Positions 5,472-7,609 of a DNA stretch of 7,609 bases are shown piece by piece. Every line of letters starts with the position of its first letter. Within the stretch, counting starts at the first letter, position 1. The translations under genes were made by a program, and so were the position numbers. The stretch is from JADGGM01 sp027307005 (GTDB lineage Bacteria > Gemmatimonadota > Gemmatimonadetes > Gemmatimonadales > Gemmatimonadaceae): the NCBI GenBank assembly GCA_035455745.1, contig DATIEP010000058.1, forward strand, positions 1-7,609, given 5' to 3'. Under the pieces are notes generated by a model that saw only the letters and a list, made by a program, of their open reading frames with translations, was not told the DNA's origin and did not search any database.

Positions 5472-6757
5472 GGCTGTCCCTGAGTCCAGAACCGGCCGCG
5501 ACCGCGGCTCGCTCGTCGTTGGGCGTCGTGCCGCTCGTCTGCCGCAATTGCGGCGCGGCGCACGACGCGGCGCCGGTGGCCATCTGCGACCAATGTCTCG
5601 GGCCGGTGGAGCCCGTGTACGATCCGGCGCGCACGCTGCCGGATCGCGCCACCATCGCGGCGCGCAGCCCATCGCTCTGGCGCTACCACGAATGGCTGCC
5701 GATCATCGGCGAGCCGCTGCACTCGCCGGACACGGGCTGCACGCCGCTCGTCGAGGCGCCGCGCCTCGCCCGCCGGTTAGGCATCGCGCGCGCCTGGATC
5801 AAGAACGACACGGTGTCGCACCCGTCGCTGTCGTTCAAGGACCGCGTGGTCACGACGGCCATCAACGCGGCCGCCGCGTTCGGCATCCGGACGATCGGGT
5901 GCGCATCCACCGGCAACCTCGCCAACGCCGTCGCCGCGCACGCGGCCCGCGCGGGGCTCGACGCATGGATCTTCATCCCGCACGATCTCGAGTTAGGCAA
6001 GGTGGCGGCCACGGCGATCTTCGCGCCGCGCCTCGTGCGCGTGCGGGGCACGTACGACGATGTGAACCGGCTCTGCGCCCAGGCCGCCGATCGATTCGGC
6101 TGGGGCATCGTGAACGTGAACCTGCGCGCCTACTACGGCGAAGGCTCCAAGACCATGGCCTTCGAGATCGCCGAGCAGCTCGGCTGGCGGTTGCCGTCCG
6201 CGGTGATCGCACCGATGGCCGGCGGCTCGCTCGTCACCAAGCTGCGCAAGGGCTTCGGCGAATTCCTCGACGCCGGTCTCGTGCAGGGCGCGCTGCCGCG
6301 CATTTTCGGCGCGCAGGCATCCGGGTGCGCGCCGATCGCGCGCCTGGTCGAGCGCGGCGACGACGAGCTCGTGCCCGAAATTCCCCGCACGATCGCGCGG
6401 TCCATCGCCATCGGCAATCCGCCGGACGGTCGCTCGGCGGCGCGCATCATTCGCGACACCGGCGGGTGGGCGGAGCACGTGAGCGACGAGGCGCTGGTGG
6501 CCGGCATTCACACGTTGGCCGAAGACTGCGGCATCTTCGCCGAGACGGCCGGCGGTACCACGGTGGCGGGCGCGCTCGCGCTCGCGCGCGCCGGCCGGCT
6601 CACGCCCGACGACGAGCTCGTGCTGTGCATCACCGGCCACGGCCTCAAGACGCTCGAAGCGTTAGGAGACGTCGCCGCGTCGGCACCGGTGATCGAGCCG
6701 CGTCTGCGCGACGTCGCCGCGCTCGCGGCTCGAGCGGACACCCGGAGCGCGTCGTGA
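5468..6757 (+). CDS. thrC: Threonine synthase with N-terminal zinc-ribbon
   Basis: A PLP-dependent fold-type II enzyme converting O-phosphohomoserine to threonine plus phosphate. It has 429 residues. The N-terminus has two CxxC pairs (C25/C28 and C40/C43), a rubredoxin-like zinc ribbon seen in one threonine synthase subgroup. Then come LVEAPRLARRLG (94-105), HPSLSFKDR (118-126) with the PLP lysine K124, STGNLANAVAAHAA (147-160) for phosphate binding, PMAGGSLVTKL (249-259), and ETAGGTTVAGAL (359-370). ITGHGLKTLEAL (388-399) near the C-terminus is close to the TGHGLKD signature of threonine synthase and argues against threonine dehydratase or cysteate synthase. The ATG at 5468 shares bases with the panB stop (ATGA); no good ribosome site precedes it, so it should rely on coupling. 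Three TTA codons all occur as TTA-GG. The next gene, thrB, makes its substrate. Confidence 0.95.
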   Translation: MRLSLSPEPAATAARSSLGVVPLVCRNCGAAHDAAPVAICDQCLGPVEPVYDPARTLPDRATIAARSPSLWRYHEWLPIIGEPLHSPDTGCTPLVEAPRLARRLGIARAWIKNDTVSHPSLSFKDRVVTTAINAAAAFGIRTIGCASTGNLANAVAAHAARAGLDAWIFIPHDLELGKVAATAIFAPRLVRVRGTYDDVNRLCAQAADRFGWGIVNVNLRAYYGEGSKTMAFEIAEQLGWRLPSAVIAPMAGGSLVTKLRKGFGEFLDAGLVQGALPRIFGAQASGCAPIARLVERGDDELVPEIPRTIARSIAIGNPPDGRSAARIIRDTGGWAEHVSDEALVAGIHTLAEDCGIFAETAGGTTVAGALALARAGRLTPDDELVLCITGHGLKTLEALGDVAASAPVIEPRLRDVAALAARADTRSAS

Positions 6758-7609
6758 CCGTCTCGGTGTCGGTACCCGCCACGGCGTCGAACCTCGGCGC
6801 CGGATTCGACTGCATCGGCGTGGCGGTCCACCGCCGGCTGCACGTGTCGGTCGGCGTCGCGAGCGACGGCCCACCGATCACGATCCAGCGCGCGGGCACG
6901 CTGGCCGCGCTCGGTGTGGCGCCCGACGATGATCTCATCGTCGCCGGATTCCGCGCCGCGTGTGCGCGGGCGGGACGCGAGATGCCGTCGCGCCTCGCGT
7001 TTTCCGCCGACTCCGACATTCCCGTTGGCCGCGGACTCGGCTCATCTGCGGCGGCGCTGGTGGCCGGCGCGATGGCGGCGGCGGCATTGCTCGACGACGC
7101 GGTGGACGCGCGCCGCATCATTGCGTTCGGCGCGGAGCGCGAGGGGCATCCCGACAACGTGGCGCCCGCGGTGTTGGGCGGCGCGGTGCTCGCGGTGTCG
7201 CACGCCGGCGCCGAGCCCGCGACCGCCAGGCTCGACGTGCACGCGTCCCTGCGCTTCGCGTTCGCGATTCCCGACTTCATCGTGGACACGCAGCGCGCGC
7301 GTGCCGCGCTGCCGGACACCCTGCCGCACTCCGTGGCGCGCGCCGCGGCAGCCGCCGCCGCCGCGCTCGTGGTCGGACTCGCGCGCGCCGACGGGGCGCT
7401 CCTAACGGCCGGTCTCGAGGGGCCGCTGCACGTGCCGTATCGGCGGGCGCTGGTGCCGTGGTACGACGAGGTCGTCGCCGCCGGACGCGCCGCAGGCGCG
7501 TTCGGCGCGACGCTCAGCGGATCGGGCTCATCGGTGGTGGCGATTGCCCCGCTGGAGTGCGCCGACCCGGTGGCGGCCGCCAAGGCCGCCGCCTGGTCGG
7601 CGCGCGGAG
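6754..7609 (+). CDS. thrB: Homoserine kinase (3' end outside window)
   Basis: A GHMP-family kinase phosphorylating L-homoserine to O-phosphohomoserine, the step before ThrC. 285 residues are visible of an expected 300 or so, with the frame open at the edge. Motifs: VPATASNLGAGFD (7-19), the family's N-terminal motif; PVGRGLGSSAAALVAG (90-105), the ATP-binding loop; GHPDNVAPAVLGG (131-143), typical for ThrB; and ATLSGSGSS (252-260), GHMP motif 3. An alanine run lies near 197-204. The start is GTG at 6754, overlapping the thrC stop by four bases (GTGA), with GGAG (6744-6747) six bases upstream; the conserved motif begins at residue 7, so no upstream start is needed. The order thrC-thrB is found in many bacteria (often after hom); hom may lie outside the window. 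Confidence 0.95.
   Translation, partial: MTVSVSVPATASNLGAGFDCIGVAVHRRLHVSVGVASDGPPITIQRAGTLAALGVAPDDDLIVAGFRAACARAGREMPSRLAFSADSDIPVGRGLGSSAAALVAGAMAAAALLDDAVDARRIIAFGAEREGHPDNVAPAVLGGAVLAVSHAGAEPATARLDVHASLRFAFAIPDFIVDTQRARAALPDTLPHSVARAAAAAAAALVVGLARADGALLTAGLEGPLHVPYRRALVPWYDEVVAAGRAAGAFGATLSGSGSSVVAIAPLECADPVAAAKAAAWSARG

Overview
The window is GC-rich chromosomal DNA, by eye near 70% G+C in the genes, with dense coding and short gaps. The recurrent heptamer GTTAGGC (usually a TTA-GGC Leu-Gly codon pair in otherwise TTA-poor genes) and the overall gene style suggest Gemmatimonadota. That assignment is from memory of the group, not from a search. No tRNA, rRNA, CRISPR, insertion sequence or phage gene was seen.

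Left block, leftward strand (1-2652). An AidB-like acyl-CoA dehydrogenase family flavoprotein (943-2652) is followed 70 bp downstream by the start of a protein resembling the large-subunit C-terminal domain of [FeFe]-hydrogenases (1-872, cut by the window edge). The three H-cluster motif regions can be located in the second protein, but they are degenerate. A perfect 10-bp inverted repeat fills most of the gap between the two genes.

Centre (2653-3340), 688 bp without a protein gene. In order it holds a 124-nt inverted-repeat element built on GTGTCC-type units of 9 nt; a consensus-like sigma-70 promoter pointing right (TTGACA-17-TACGTT); an AT-rich stretch of about 100 nt ending in a probable bidirectional intrinsic terminator; about 190 nt with hairpin potential; and a second, very strong intrinsic terminator only 31 bp before the next start codon. 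This is the most interesting part of the window: a likely small RNA and/or a long attenuator leader.

Right block, rightward strand (3341-7609). This is a tight operon: a class I aminotransferase (aspartate-aminotransferase-like), panB (pantothenate synthesis), thrC (threonine synthase) and thrB (homoserine kinase, cut by the window edge). The gaps are 7 bp, then a 4-nt ATGA overlap, then a 4-nt GTGA overlap. ThrB makes O-phosphohomoserine and ThrC converts it to threonine. The aminotransferase probably supplies aspartate, precursor of both homoserine and (through beta-alanine) pantothenate. PanB makes ketopantoate. Grouping a pantothenate gene with the threonine branch is unusual, and it is consistent with shared control at the leader upstream.
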